NCBI GenBank assembly: GCA_022414725.1
Contig: CM039464.1
Coordinates: 8,661,447-8,725,446 of the forward strand
DNA length: 64,000 bases
Direction of reading: 5' to 3'
Origin: Microglena sp. YARC
Lineage: Eukaryota; Chlorophyta; Chlorophyceae; Chlamydomonadales; Chlamydomonadaceae
This document shows positions 11,340-24,022 of the stretch, piece by piece; position 1 is the stretch's first letter; each line of letters opens with the position of its first letter. The notes under the pieces were generated by a model, which was not told where the DNA came from, made no database searches, and saw only the letters and a program-made list of their open reading frames with translations. The position numbers and the translations under genes are program-made.

Positions 11340-11933
11340 ATGGCACCCAAAGCTGCTGAAAAGGCTCCCACCAAGAAGGCCGCCCCCGCTAAGACTTCGG
11401 AGGGCAAGAAGAAGGCCAAGAAGATGGCCAAGGCGGAGACCTACAAAATCTACATCTACAAGGTGCTGAAGCAGGTACACCCCGACACTGGAATCAGCTC
11501 CAAGGCCATGGGCATCCTCAACTCCTTCATCAATGACATCTTCGACAAGATCGCCTCCGAGGCCGCTTGCCTGGCTCGCTACAACAAGAAGCCCACTGTT
11601 ACCTCCCGCGAGATCCAGACTGCTGTGCGCCTGGTCCTGCCCGGAGAGCTTGCCAAGCACGCCGTGTCCGAGGGCACCAAGGCCGTCACCAAGTTCACGT
11701 CAGCTAAAGTTATCACTGCACTCGCTACCGCAGCAATACAACGGTGTTTTTCAACACCACCACACTTCATTGATGTGTCTCGTTTTGTTAGGGAAGGGTT
11801 TTCACCCGAAATGATGGGTTTCCTTGCGCTGACCTTACATAGACCATGCCAGCATATCAACATGATGCCCCCGAGGCGCACACGGGGTATACTAGTTGAC
11901 AGCAGGAGACTGTTATCTTTTAGTGTAAGTTGA
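11340..11933 (+). CDS. H2B: Histone H2B, copy 1, stop codon lost (read-through)
   Basis: A histone H2B with the start [18 protein letters not shown]. The fold is complete: [60 protein letters not shown] and [16 protein letters not shown]2B normally ends just after KFTSx, but here the frame runs on for about 80 codons (to 11933), straight through the histone stem-loop. At the expected stop the DNA reads TCAGCTAAAG, where one extra T would give GCT TAA. An RNA cleaved after the stem-loop would have no in-frame stop. R-to-C in [11 protein letters not shown] (R in copy 2 and in most H2B) also suggests relaxed constraint. A sequencing error is possible. Confidence 0.9.
   Translation: MAPKAAEKAPTKKAAPAKTSEGKKKAKKMAKAETYKIYIYKVLKQVHPDTGISSKAMGILNSFINDIFDKIASEAACLARYNKKPTVTSREIQTAVRLVLPGELAKHAVSEGTKAVTKFTSAKVITALATAAIQRCFSTPPHFIDVSRFVREGFSPEMMGFLALTLHRPCQHINMMPPRRTRGILVDSRRLLSFSVS
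11743..11758 (+). terminator. Histone 3' stem-loop of H2B copy 1
   Basis: GGTGTT-TTTC-AACACC, a perfect 6 bp stem, about 45 nt past the expected end of H2B and inside the read-through frame. Confidence 0.9.
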
Positions 11934-12785
11934 CAGGTCAAAGTGGTGAAACATAGTGAAGTTCTAGCATGCAAGTTGAAGGGGCCCTGGGGTAGCCTGG
12001 ATAGGAGTGCCACTATCAAAATGCTGAAGCAGCCTCAATTCAACTTCAACTTGAAGGTATGGCCCCAGCCTTTACTGTCCGCCATACATCTCCGGCAATA
12101 CCGGTATCAACATTCATTAACCCAAGAAGCAGTCTTGCGCATGACTCATCCACGGTGCATTTACAGTAAATGATACGTCACCAGTACCCACACTACCCAG
12201 CCAAATCGAGTACTTGACCTCTTGTACGGTACCGGTATCCAATCTACTCTCACAAGTTCACAGAAGGCGTAACAAAAATAATACAAACTGTCTTAACCAT
12301 GCTACCGTAGATCATCTGGGTAAAAAAGTGATGTGTTCGAATTTACATTTTCCTAAGGTTTTTTTTACTGCCGAGGACGGCGAGCAGCCAAAATGCAATC
12401 AAGTTGACAAGTTCATCTGGAACCAAGTTCATCTATGCAACCAAGATCATCTATGCAACCAAGATCATCTATGCAACCAAGTTCAAGATCATCTGGAAGA
12501 GTCTGGAAAGCTCCCAGGACTCTGTGCCTCTAGTTTGGATATAGGGGTGTTCAGAACGCTGCTTGTGTAGCGTCAAAATGAAGAAGAAAGGGGGGGGGGA
12601 GGAAGGGATGCAAAAATTAAGGGGAAACGTGATTTGTTCGCGTTTACATTTTCCTTTTTAACCACCAAACAGCTGAAGACGGAGATCAATCAGATTGCTG
12701 GTCGAAGCTATGTTACCAAGTTCAAGTTCAAGTTCTTGCGTCACAGACGCAGCGTCAAAGGATCCGTTAGATTGCAGACGCAGAT
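11760..12785. other. Spacer between histone pairs, shared with cluster 2
   Basis: No gene. It aligns with about 31593-32535 in cluster 2. Includes CAAGTT-family repeat segments (about 12320-12500, 12640-12760) with a local triplication of ATGCAACCAAGATCATCT (about 12420-12490). Confidence 0.75.
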
Positions 12786-14074
12786 TTTCTGGCTATCCAA
12801 GCACTACAAGACAACCCCATGCACACACAAACACACCCAGACACTCACGCATGGAAACACACAAATGAACAACTGGCTGCACATGCACTGCCACACAGCA
12901 TTGTTCATACCATATACACTCACCTGGCCATCCATACACTATAAGACAACCCCAGGCACATGCACACACAAGTGGCTACACATGCACTGCCACAAATATC
13001 TGTTTCCGTACATAGATACAGATACCTGGCCATCCATGCACTACAAGACAATCCCATCGACACACACAACCCAATCAGACACTCAACCTTACACACACCA
13101 GGCCATCCATGCACTACAAGACAACCCCATGCAAACATTCACACATACCCAAACACTTACACACGTATCAGCATAAAAAGCGGTGCTCTCGCTTGTTTTA
13201 TGTCTTGGTGACTCCTTGTGTACTCCCTTAGAAGTATCGGTCCTGGCAGTACTATGTCAGCTTCCCGTAGACTGTGTCATTCTTCATGACACTGTGACGA
13301 CTTCCTGTTGACTGTGTCATCGGTTCTTCTGACACGCGCTGTCTAGCCTGTACCCTGATCAGGTTACAGGCTGCCGCTCCTTCCTCCACTGGTGCCCCTT
13401 AATGGGTCTCCTGTGCTTGTAACTTATTCTCGTCTCCGCATTTATAGATTGGCGTGCTGCACTCACAAAGTCCACTCTCCGGAGTGTTATCCAAGCTGAT
13501 AGGTTATACGGCCCTTCATTTACTACCACTGCTTTGCGATGCAACTTCCGCTTTCATGCTGATAACACGCACCCACAAGGGGCTACGCATGCACTGCCAC
13601 CCGAAGCAGGGAACCCATCTGTCTTCCTTTCCATTTAGACCGCTATGCTGCTACATGCCATACTATACCAATATACCATGCATGTAGGTACACACCATAC
13701 AATGCTATGTTACACCATTCCATACCACACCATTCTACCATTGTACAATGCATGTTGGTATAAACCATAACAAACCATGCTATGTTGCACCATGCCATAC
13801 CATACTAATATACCATGCATGTAGATACAAACCATACCATGCTATGCTACACCATGCCATACCACACCATACTACCATTGTACAATTCATGCATGCATGG
13901 CATGTATAAACCATTAAATGCCATGCTATGCTGCACCTTGCCATACTACACCAATAAACCGTGCATGTCGGTACAAATCATCAAAACATCTGGAGATTTT
14001 TTCATTCGGGTACCAAGTTCAAGTTCTTGCGTCACAGACGCAGCGTCAAAGGATCCGTTACATTGCAGACGCAG
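12786..14074. mobile_element. Insertion specific to histone cluster 1, with copia LTR-like segment
   Basis: Absent at the matching point of cluster 2 (about 32535). It is bracketed by two copies of a segment containing TTCTTGCGTCACAGACGCAG (about 12732 and 14022), which occurs once in cluster 2. Inside: a minisatellite around CACTACAAGACAACCCCATG (about 12795-13170), a segment (about 13171-13505) that is the reverse complement of about 42842-43160 next to the copia element, and a CATACCATGC/ACCATGCATG repeat tract (13640-13985). Confidence 0.72.
13171..13505 (+). mobile_element. Probable solo LTR-like fragment of the copia element
   Basis: Reads CGGTGCTCTCGC...TTGGTGACTCC...GGTCCTG..AGTACTATGTC...GACACGCGCTGTCTA...CCTGATCAGGTT...CTCCGGAGTGTTATCC. 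The same order appears in reverse complement at 42842-43160, just downstream of the copia RNase H on that element's coding strand. Exact LTR ends and target duplication could not be fixed. Confidence 0.6.
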
Positions 14075-14737
14075 ATCCACGAGGTCATTTGCGTCACATC
14101 AGCAGATTGGGGAAGGCCCGTTGCATATCATTCTATCAAAGGGTCCGGGTGTGTCGCAGACGCATATTTGGAGGGTCGGTTGCGTTGCAGACACAGATTT
14201 TGAAAAATACTGTGTCTCGAGAAGCAGATTTGGGGGTCCCGCTGAACAACCCTTGTTGTATAATCCAATACACAGTGAATCAAAACACCGATACGGTAGA
14301 AGCAAGAACCTACTCTACGTTGCAGGTGAAGTTATCTGCGATTCTGCATTGGCATAGTGATGTAAGCGATCTAAGGTATGCAGCTAGATCTGGCCAGACA
14401 GGGATCTGACATGGCCTGGACCTGTAGAGTTTCTAGCCCCTGCTACTAGAACTAATACTACTACAACTTAGGAACCCTGATACTGCCTCTACAGAAGAGG
14501 GGCCTGCTTCTCAATGTCCATTCTCGTCACTTCGGCTGTTTGTGTGTTACAGTCCAGAGCGTGACAGACCTAGACTAAGTTGAAGTGGATGCCCATTCTC
14601 CCCAGGGAGAGGATGCACCCCAAACAATCATTGAAGGAGCAGAAACAGCAGCTCCAAAAATTACATGACCCTTGCCTGTCAAGGCTACTCGACGTCTGAC
14701 ACACAATTGGGTGGTGGAAAGGAAGTGATAAATAGGT
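14075..14737. other. Spacer upstream of H4 copy 1
   Basis: Aligns with about 32535-33042 of cluster 2. No gene seen. A further GCGTCACAGACGCAG-type repeat copy lies at 14090-14200. GTTACAGTCCAGAGCGTGA at about 14548 is a truncated dispersed repeat. Confidence 0.65.
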
Positions 14738-14753
14738 GGTGTTTAGAAACACC
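14738..14753 (-). terminator. Histone 3' stem-loop of H4 copy 1
   Basis: On minus: GGTGTT-TCTA-AACACC, a 6 bp stem, about 45 nt past the H4 stop. It is identical to the stem-loop of H4 copy 2. Confidence 0.88.
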
Positions 14754-14798
14754 GTTGGGTTTGCAGAACAGCTGAACGACGCTGAATGAAGGGAGCAG

Positions 14799-15759
<961 letters not shown>

Positions 15760-15795
15760 ATCCACTCCCCATGCTGCATCACAGCAACACAAACC

Positions 15796-15811
15796 GGTGT
15801 TTTTAAACACC
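15796..15811 (+). terminator. Histone 3' stem-loop of H3 copy 1
   Basis: GGTGTT-TTTA-AACACC, a 6 bp stem with 4 nt loop, about 36 nt after the H3 TAA. Confidence 0.88.
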
Positions 15812-16290
15812 ACTGCGTTGACCGATTCTATTTATTTCCTGTCGTGAAGCGTTTGCCTTGTAGCTTGGTCGTGGGTGTGCGACCCGGCCATCTTCTGAAG
15901 TAACAACATTCAACGCACTATTTTGATAATACCTTTTAACAGTCTCGTTATTTTGTCTAAGTCCACCTAGTGGTCAGCAGTATATTTTGTTTTTCACACT
16001 AGAGAGCCAATTCCACATTTGCCAATAATAACAGTTGTGTGAAGCCCAGTCAGAGGACTCTTGTACCTCCATCCTACGATTTGGCACATAGTTAGGCTTG
16101 GAACGCTAAACCCTGGGGAATACCTCGCAAACAGATGTCCTGATTGTCACGATCCTCTGGCCGATTGTCACATGTTTTTTCGAGATGAAAAGGAAGAGAG
16201 GAGGCTGTATACAATGCTAAGATGTTTTCAACAGGGGATGAATGTGGTAAACCTGAGATGCCCATGTATCGTATGATCTTATCAGATATC
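15812..16290. other. Downstream flank of cluster 1
   Basis: Similarity to cluster 2 continues to about 16112 (GAAGCCCAGTCAGAGGACTC and ...GGCACATAGTTAGGC, matched near 34370-34430) and then ends, marking the right edge of the segmental duplication. A short frame (about 16061-16276) with NRCPDCHDPLADCHMF is of uncertain meaning, perhaps retroelement debris. Confidence 0.6.
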
Positions 16291-16299
16291 TGCCTCACA

Positions 16300-16640
16300 C
16301 AGTGGTTCGTAATATGGCTAGATTCAGAACTTTCTCCCACTACCTGAATGTGGAAACTAATCGATGGAAGCGATCTATTGTCACTTCGAATGATCAAGTG
16401 TGCCATATGTGTGATTCTTGTACCGTTCCAGATGAACATCATGTAATTTTTATGTTCTGACGAAGCCTGACTAAATTCGAGAACGAAGGATCAGAACCTG
16501 ATTTCCCAATGTGAGAATAAAAGAATTCCTCTAAATTATCTGTTGTGCCAGTGTGCCATCCATACGTGGAAGGCAGTGCAAAGCTACTTCTGTTTATCCA
16601 TGAATTGAATACAGAGATTGGATCAAATATGTTTTGATAC
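16300..16640 (+). mobile_element. LINE-type 3' end remnant (RT zinc-binding motif)
   Basis: A broken + strand frame reads ARFRTFSHYLNVETNRWKRS, then VCHMCDSCTVPDEHHVIFMF. That pattern (RFR..H.L.VE..RW, then C-x2-C....DE.H..F) resembles the zinc-binding region C-terminal to non-LTR reverse transcriptases. Stops interrupt both sides and no RT is present. Confidence 0.55.
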
Positions 16641-18500
16641 AAATTATAGATTGTGATTGATTGTGATTTGTTTGTTAAGGATTACCGGTACATGTTTTCC
16701 TGGCAAATTATGTTTACTTGACCCCTCGGCCCCTCCAGGCGTTGTCTTTTTAAGTTTACTGCCTCAGACAGCGAGCAGCCAAAGTGCTGGCTAAAGCCAT
16801 CACATGTACCTAATTTCCAAGTTCCAGTTGGAACTTGGAACTCTGAAGGTTGGAACTTGGACGTACCGGTAGTTGATCAATTAAACTAGTTATGTTTTAG
16901 ACATAGCTTTTATTTTCGGCCACAAGCAGTAGCTTATATGCAGCTTCATTAGCCAGATACTGGGCTAGGCCCGAAAATTCCCAAAGTGCTGGAAAGCTGA
17001 TTATGTCTGCTTCCAGTTGCACTATGTTGCTTGAGGTTGGGCTAGCAAGACAGTCAGGGGAGCTGCCCAGAAGCTGCTGCTGGTAGATGAAAAGAAAAGC
17101 CACCGGTATGCAGATTGCTTCAGACATAGATGAAGCAATCGTGATAAACTGTCCGTCTGTCCTGCTTAACGCGCAAAGGCACATCACAACTAACAAACGG
17201 GGGCACGGGGCCGAACCACTTAATCGAGTCAATCGAAAGCCTTGCGACTCTATTGTGTATACCGGGTAACGAAAGTCCAGAACGCCCGAGAACCTTGAGG
17301 TTTTCGGCCCCCCTCCAGGGCCTGGGAGTGACTTCCCTCCTGCAAATGGAGGTAAAATCCCTCATTTCCCTTCGGTCACTAGGGTCTTTTGGCGGTTGTA
17401 ACTATTCCTTCGCTCAACCTCTCATAACTTACTTTTCTTGTGATCAGAGTTGAAGCAGGGCCTGCGATAATGAGAAGGGGCTTTTTGACCAGGGCAAGGA
17501 CTAGGACGCCTGTGGCAGAGGCTTCCCAACATGTGAGTTCCAGCGATGTTCTGCTAAAACATGTTTGTGGGAGTGTTTGTAGATGGTGTTGCAAATTCAT
17601 AATACAGTCCAGAGGTAGCCAGATGGGCTCGAGGGATTTGCCAAAGTTCGAGAAGTGAAGATAAATTGGCTAGTTTCAGGGAGCACTGATTAGAATAAGG
17701 CGATGCTACAGAAGGGAGGTCTTCGCCAACAAGAAAGGTGAATTCTAACTGATCAGGAGTTCAGGACGGGACCAGACTTCGAGATTTATCTAGATCTATC
17801 TATATGGATATGATGCTGCGTGGAAACCCTGCCCCTGCCCAATCTGCCCACCGCAATCTGCCGCATAGCAAGCCACAATTGTGCCCACGTCACCTGCCGA
17901 TTCCCAGGCAGGTTGCTCTTATTCGGAGCTCGCCCCGGCATCAAGCCTTCTGGCGAGTTTCGGGAAGAGTTTCGATTAATCGATCAACTCTGTCTCGCAA
18001 ATCTTTCTCTCGATAGAAGAAGCGTTGTGCCGTTTGTTTCGACCAAGTCTTTTTGATTACTTGTGAGATTGGTGAGTGTCAAGATCAGCTACTGGATGTG
18101 ATTCTCCTTCAGTTTATTCATCTATATATATTCACCTAGATCTCGTGCTGCCTGACCAAAAGAAAATGCATCCCAGGCCTGGGCCCAGGTTTGGCCAGGT
18201 GAGGGGGAGTACAGCAAATAATATTTCCAGTAGAGGTAGAGCTTACATATGGTGATATGGACGGACAATATTGTGGAACATCTTGTGTTTGCTTCTTTGC
18301 TTCTTTGATATCTTGTCTGCACCCATTGATAGTATGTTGGGCATTGGTTGGATCAGCCATAAGGTGCCATAGTATGGAGTGGGCTTATCTTGATTTGAGT
18401 CAGCAATGACCTGTCTATGGCAATGTAATGTTCTGTACAGATTCATAAATTGATCATACAATCTGTCAACCTATTAGTCCAAACTCAGAAGATACATGAC
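16641..18500. other. Non-coding stretch with dispersed repeats
   Basis: Holds a CAAGTT-family fragment (about 16740-16860), a fold-back MITE (about 16905-17105: TTTTATTTTCGGCCACAAGC ... GGTAGATGAAAAGAAAAG) and an ACAGTCCAGAGG repeat (about 17603). Short open frames lack recognisable features. Confidence 0.6.
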
Positions 18501-18510
18501 ATGACATGAC

Positions 18511-19056
18511 ATGACATGGCATTACATTACATTACATTACATTACATTACATTACATTACATTACATGTTAAAGTCTACTTGACACCGCGAGGGTGTATG
18601 AGACTCTGTGCTTTAAACAAAAAGAAAAAGCACCCACAAAGCAAGAAAACCCATTACATCAGGGGGGTGTCGAGGACGAACAAACCAAACTCCCAACCAC
18701 CGTTTTGGTGGCGTAGGTATTAAGCCCCCTATAGCAGGACCCAGATCTCAACCGCTAACAGGGGCGGAGGTAAGAAGCTAACAAATGAGAAGTCACAAGA
18801 AAAGAAAAAAAACGGTGCCACTAAGCAGTCCAGGGCTTCCTGTCTTGCTCTTCTACAAGTAGAAAGATAGTCGGCTAGGCTGCTCGAAAAAGTCTTAGTG
18901 CCATTTCCATTCATAAAGGTTCTGAATGTGAAATCGCAGGATTACACATTCCATGCGGTTAAGTCGGTATCCTCATGGACATGCCTATAAATATCTGTGA
19001 ACAGCTTCTGGTAGCGGAGGCAAATATCATTATAAAAAGGGCACTCAAACATATTG
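18511..19056 (-). mobile_element. 5'-truncated LINE copy, 3' end only
   Basis: Minus strand matches the copy at about 29600-30095. It carries the end of the zinc-binding region (FECPFYNDICLRYQKLFTDI..VHEDTDL), a 3' UTR, and an (ATTAC)n tail at 18519-18567. Truncation at the 5' end with a microsatellite tail fits target-primed reverse transcription. The truncation point is about 40 bp before an exon acceptor. Confidence 0.75.
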
Positions 19057-19093
19057 AGTGAAACGATCACCCCGCCCACCAAAAATCTTTCAG

Positions 19094-22000
19094 GCTGCCA
19101 AATCTGAAGGTTTGCCCAATGTGCTGCTTTCCGGCCTTGTGTGTGAGCAAGAGGCCCTGGTATTACAGCGCATGTGTGAAGGACTGCAGGACGAAGCAAC
19201 ACTTTATATTGATATCTCAAGGCATATTGAAGTGACTGAAGCAGGAAGGTAGCTCTATTCGTGTATGTACGTAACAGTTCAGGAGTAGACCAATGGACAA
19301 AAGGTTCTAATCCAACCTGCCTCAAATCATAACGAGTTGTAGACAACATGTAAATGACCAGGAGGGGCTAATTGAAATGAACGCGGGAACAACAACAGCA
19401 ACAACAACAACAACAACAACAATTATACAAGTATAAATTGCTAATAGACACCTTCAAACCTCAACCTGTACACAGTGCAAAAAGCTGCTTATGCAGTCCT
19501 CGGGAGCAGCGCTAGAGCCTTGATTGATGGGAGTTTGGTAAAGGGAACCCAATGGAGACAGAGTGATGTTGACATTATGGTTTACACTGACCAGCCTGTG
19601 ACTCGTAGCCAATTTTTGGCTCTTGCAGAGAAGATGAAGGAAATCCCAATATTCCATCCCAGGTATGTTGACCCAGCTTTTAAAACCTGTGACCTGTTCT
19701 CTCAACTGCCCATCATTTAGCCCATCTGCCTGGTGATGATACATGTGTCCAAGTTTTGCCTGTTTTTATGATGGTTGACAGACTCATGCCAGCTGATGCG
19801 GTATGTTTTTGTCTTTTGTCAAGATTGGCCTGCATTAGTGTTTCTTTTTTCGGCTATGTAAGGCAGCCTACAGTCAGCTCCATTAGCCAGCCACTGAGTC
19901 AAACCCAAGGCTGTGAGCTGCATTGGAATGCCTGCCATGCCAGCAGTCAAACACACTAGCTAGCTTCGGGTTTGGCCCGAGAACGGGGAAAGGGAGCTGC
20001 CTAGAAGCTGCTACACAAAGCCCCAAAAAGAAACAGTGGTCTGCATATGATATCGCAATCGATGTCGCTGTTCCCATCATGTTATGCCAGATTCATTGCA
20101 TTGTTTATGCGTATTCACACAATTGTAGGCCCTTGTGGAAGCCCCTGAAGCTTCTCTTGCGGCTGTTAACCCCCCAGAATAAGAATGTCTTTCTCAACTC
20201 AACGACAGGCACGTGAAACCCGGCAATCTCGCAATTCACATTAGAATTACCGGCATGGATAACGATGTGGTCTGCGCTAACACAGTTGAGCATGGACGGC
20301 GCCCCCTAGCCGAGGAACGATTTGCCAACAACCCCACAGCCGGCAATGCTGCCAGGTGAGCAAGCAAACCTGCTAGTTGTACGAGCTAGGCTGCCAGGTA
20401 TGATAGCTGGGTGACACAGGGTTGATGACCAGGGGAGATACTTGGAGGGGTGTGCAGGGAACTATTCGAATCACAAGCAATGCTGGACTGCACAGCTCTT
20501 ATTTGGGGCTACGTGCGGGAGCTTGTAGGCAGTGCCCTGAGCCAGCTTCTGGGCTAAACCCTAAGACTCCAGTAGTTCTGGAGGGGTGGTGATATATAAT
20601 TAACTGTTTGGGCTGAATAGCCAGCAAGGGATGCTGTCAGACTGCTGCTATGTGTAGCCAAAGTATGAAATGGGCTAGAATGAGACACGCACTAAAAATA
20701 TTGATGGATGTTGCAGGATGCTCAAGGTCATGGCAGCCTTCGCTCCGAGTGCTACAGTTAAGAACTACCACCTGGAGCTACTGACTCTGCTTGCGCAGGG
20801 TGCAGCAGCTGCACGAGGTGGTGCACGTGTGGCGGATGGTAGCATGCAGCTAGTGCTGGATGTGTTGCAGTCCATGGCAGATGACGAAATGCCAGCGAGT
20901 GGTGCAGCAGAAACACAGGTTAATTTGAGCGAGGATCAGTTCAGAGACTTGGTGTCAAAGCTGAAGGTATGTATGCACATGTGGTAGTATGTATGCACAT
21001 GTGTCAGTATGTTCTGCACCACAGTTCACTATGGTGTCCCACTTGGAACAGGCCCCAATCTCCTCTGTATCAGTGTAAAGTTCACCAAACTTTGAAAGAA
21101 AGATGTCTTCAAAGTGAATTATGCAGTATATGAGCCATAATCCCATGCCACATTGCACCAGGGAGTGCATACTGTGTCATTCCATACTCAAATGCCACCT
21201 CAGAACCCTACTCAGAATTATAACAACATAAATAATTCAAGTCAATGTGCTTGCCACATGCAAACTTGTATATTGCATTATCACGTGTGATGTGTATGCT
21301 TGCCAATGTGCCCGTCACATACTCACTTTGTCATGTTTACTGGCCAAGCATGTCATGCATTGTGTATTTATGTCAACTGTCCGTCTCATCATGTGTGCTA
21401 CGCTTGTTCTTCACTTCAAAGCGTCAGCTATTCTACTCTCGCTACAATTTTTTCTGAACTCGTGTGTTCTACGCATGTTATCGTTGCCACTGTGGTCGTC
21501 CGTACTACGATTGATATGCTTGTCGCATGTGCGTGTTGCACACATGTGAGACCTTTGTCTGTCTCAAGTGTGTTTGTGTGTGGTGGTGGTGGGGGGGGGG
21601 GGGAGGGAGTTGGCCAGCTGCTTTCTTGTTCATAGTTATAGGGTAGCATGTGTGTGTTTATGTGTGTGCGTGTCTGTCTCAAGTGCCAAGCTCTCGAATG
21701 TAGGTGGTCAAGCATCATTAACATCTTCTGTGTGTGTTGCTTGTGCTGCAGGATCATGTGCAGAAGGTGCTGCATCTTTTTGTCATGTCACGTGAGCTAT
21801 TCCCACCAGGTGGCTGGCACAATGGAAGACAGGTGCAGAGCTGGCTGATTATGCCTGGTGGACTGGCTGATACTAATGTCGTGCCCACTGTGGCCGGAGA
21901 TGTGCCCCGCTGGCTTGTCGACCTCAATCACGATTTGTCAGTTGGAGGCAGCCTGTTCAAGGATTTGCTGGACGACTATGAGCTTTTAAAGGCTAGCCAT

Positions 22001-23789
22001 CCTAGCAAAGAACCTGGAACAGACCGTGGTACTATATCTGGAACAGAGCCTGAAAGCCCTGGATGTACCGACTCAAAGACAGAGCCTGGGTACATCCTGA
22101 CACATGCGCAGTCCAAACGAGTAGAGCATATGCTGCACGGGCCACTGGGTAAGTACACTCTACTTGGAAGGAGCGTGAGCCATGCTGATGCCACAGGTGG
22201 AGCATCATTTGCAGATACTTGTGATTCTGCTGGACGAGCAGCAATGGCAGCCCTGAGTGCTAAGAGGAAAGAATCAAAGTGGCAAAACGTGCTTGATTTC
22301 CAGGGCCAGGTTGTCCAGCTGGAGGACCTGGTTGAGGAATTAAAGTCAGAGTCACAACGCAGAGTGGCGCAACGTATGCTAGAGTCTCGTAAGCTATGGC
22401 TCAAGGGAGAGGAGCTTCTTCAATATGATAGCATCACTGCTATCCGTACTCTGGCAAAAGCACTGCGCCTGAGCTGCTGGGATTCTGACCCATTCTCTGT
22501 TTGGACTGTGCAAACGTCTGGAGAAAAGGATGGCATGGCAATGTATCATGCTGCAATCGATGCTGCTATGGTTACCTACCCTGTAGATGCCCTATTGGTT
22601 CTCGCTTCTAGCCAAGTGTACCATATGCAGCTAAAACTGGCTGAGCAGACTTGCAGTGAAGGCCTGAAGCTGGCTCCTGACGATGCTTATGGCCTGCTTT
22701 GCTTGCGCGGTGATATTCATGGCAATCGCTCGGAATGGGACCTTGCGCTGCAGGACTATGATCAAGGGGTGAGCCTGGTTCCTAATGATCCCATATTTTA
22801 CTTCTGGAGGGGGGTATGCAAGATGAACCTGACTGAAGACATGAAAGAACCAGATGCTTCACAGGAAGCAGGTACGAAAGACCTAATGATAGCAGCCCTA
22901 CAGGACTTTGAACACTTCCTGAGCCTGGCAGATGAGGGAGGACGGAAGGTGAGATGCGCACTACCGCGTAGGTCTCCTGTCTGTTATGGTAGGTGAAAGC
23001 AGTACTGCACAGACCAAGCTGATAGAAAGCATGAGAGCTGCTCGTGCTTCAGAGTCACTTGTGCTTCCAATGCTGAAAGAGGATACAGACTGCGATTCTA
23101 AAGCATTGTGCAATATTGCTTACAACAGGTTTACATCAAGTGACACCGCGTCCACGAGGGGTGCTGGTTTTGTGGCGGATACACTGGCTTTTTACATGAA
23201 CCAGATTGCTTGCAGTGATGAAATGCACAATCAGATTGCAGCAAAGCAAGCAGCAGATAAGAGGGCAGCAGCAGCAGCTAAGCTGCAGAGAGAGATGCAT
23301 ACTGCAACCAGTCGCATCAACCCTTCCTCGCTGGGCTGCTGGCCTCGGGTAATGTTCAAGCAGGCAGTGCGCATTGTTGATCTTGATGGGAAGGGGCACT
23401 TTGCACAGTTGTCAGAAGCTCTGGAGTATGTTTGTTCAACACCTCCTCCCGCTGGAGGCTCGGGGTGGACTCTGGTACTGCAGCCTGGGAAGTACATGCA
23501 GTGCCAAATATTGCTAGGACCTCACACAGTGCTTGGACAGCCTGCTGCCAGCAGACAACATTGCCTGCAAATACTGGGTGGCAGGACAACAAAAGCAAAA
23601 GCTTCCCATCAGCATGAACAGGAACCAAACACTGGTATTCTAGAGCCTGAGGTAAGTGGCGCTGTTTTGTTGATGAGTAGGTTGGTGTTTCAATGTAGTT
23701 TCAATACGGGGCAGCTGAGTATTTTAGTTGTGATGCAGTGTTACAGAGGTTTGTCAATATCGTCCTGGTTCCAAGAGGCAGACAGACAT

Positions 23790-23843
<54 letters not shown>

Positions 23844-23851
23844 TGACAGAC

Positions 23852-23915
<64 letters not shown>

Positions 23916-23979
23916 GGACAGACGGACAGACAGGCAGGCAGGCAGGCAGGCATACAGACAGACAGACAGACAGACAGAT

Positions 23980-24022
<43 letters not shown>

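Noticed and set aside
19721..19800. Exon VLPVFMMVDRLMPADA between the NTase exons
   Set aside because: Neither its start phase nor continuation fits. Joining 19662 directly to 20209 preserves the frame and yields an NTase-like strand.
22986..23012. Exon beginning at GTGAAAGCAG (22993) in the beta-helix gene
   Set aside because: Phase does not fit the preceding donor. Using the acceptor at 23012 gives a 64 bp intron and a phase-0 join.
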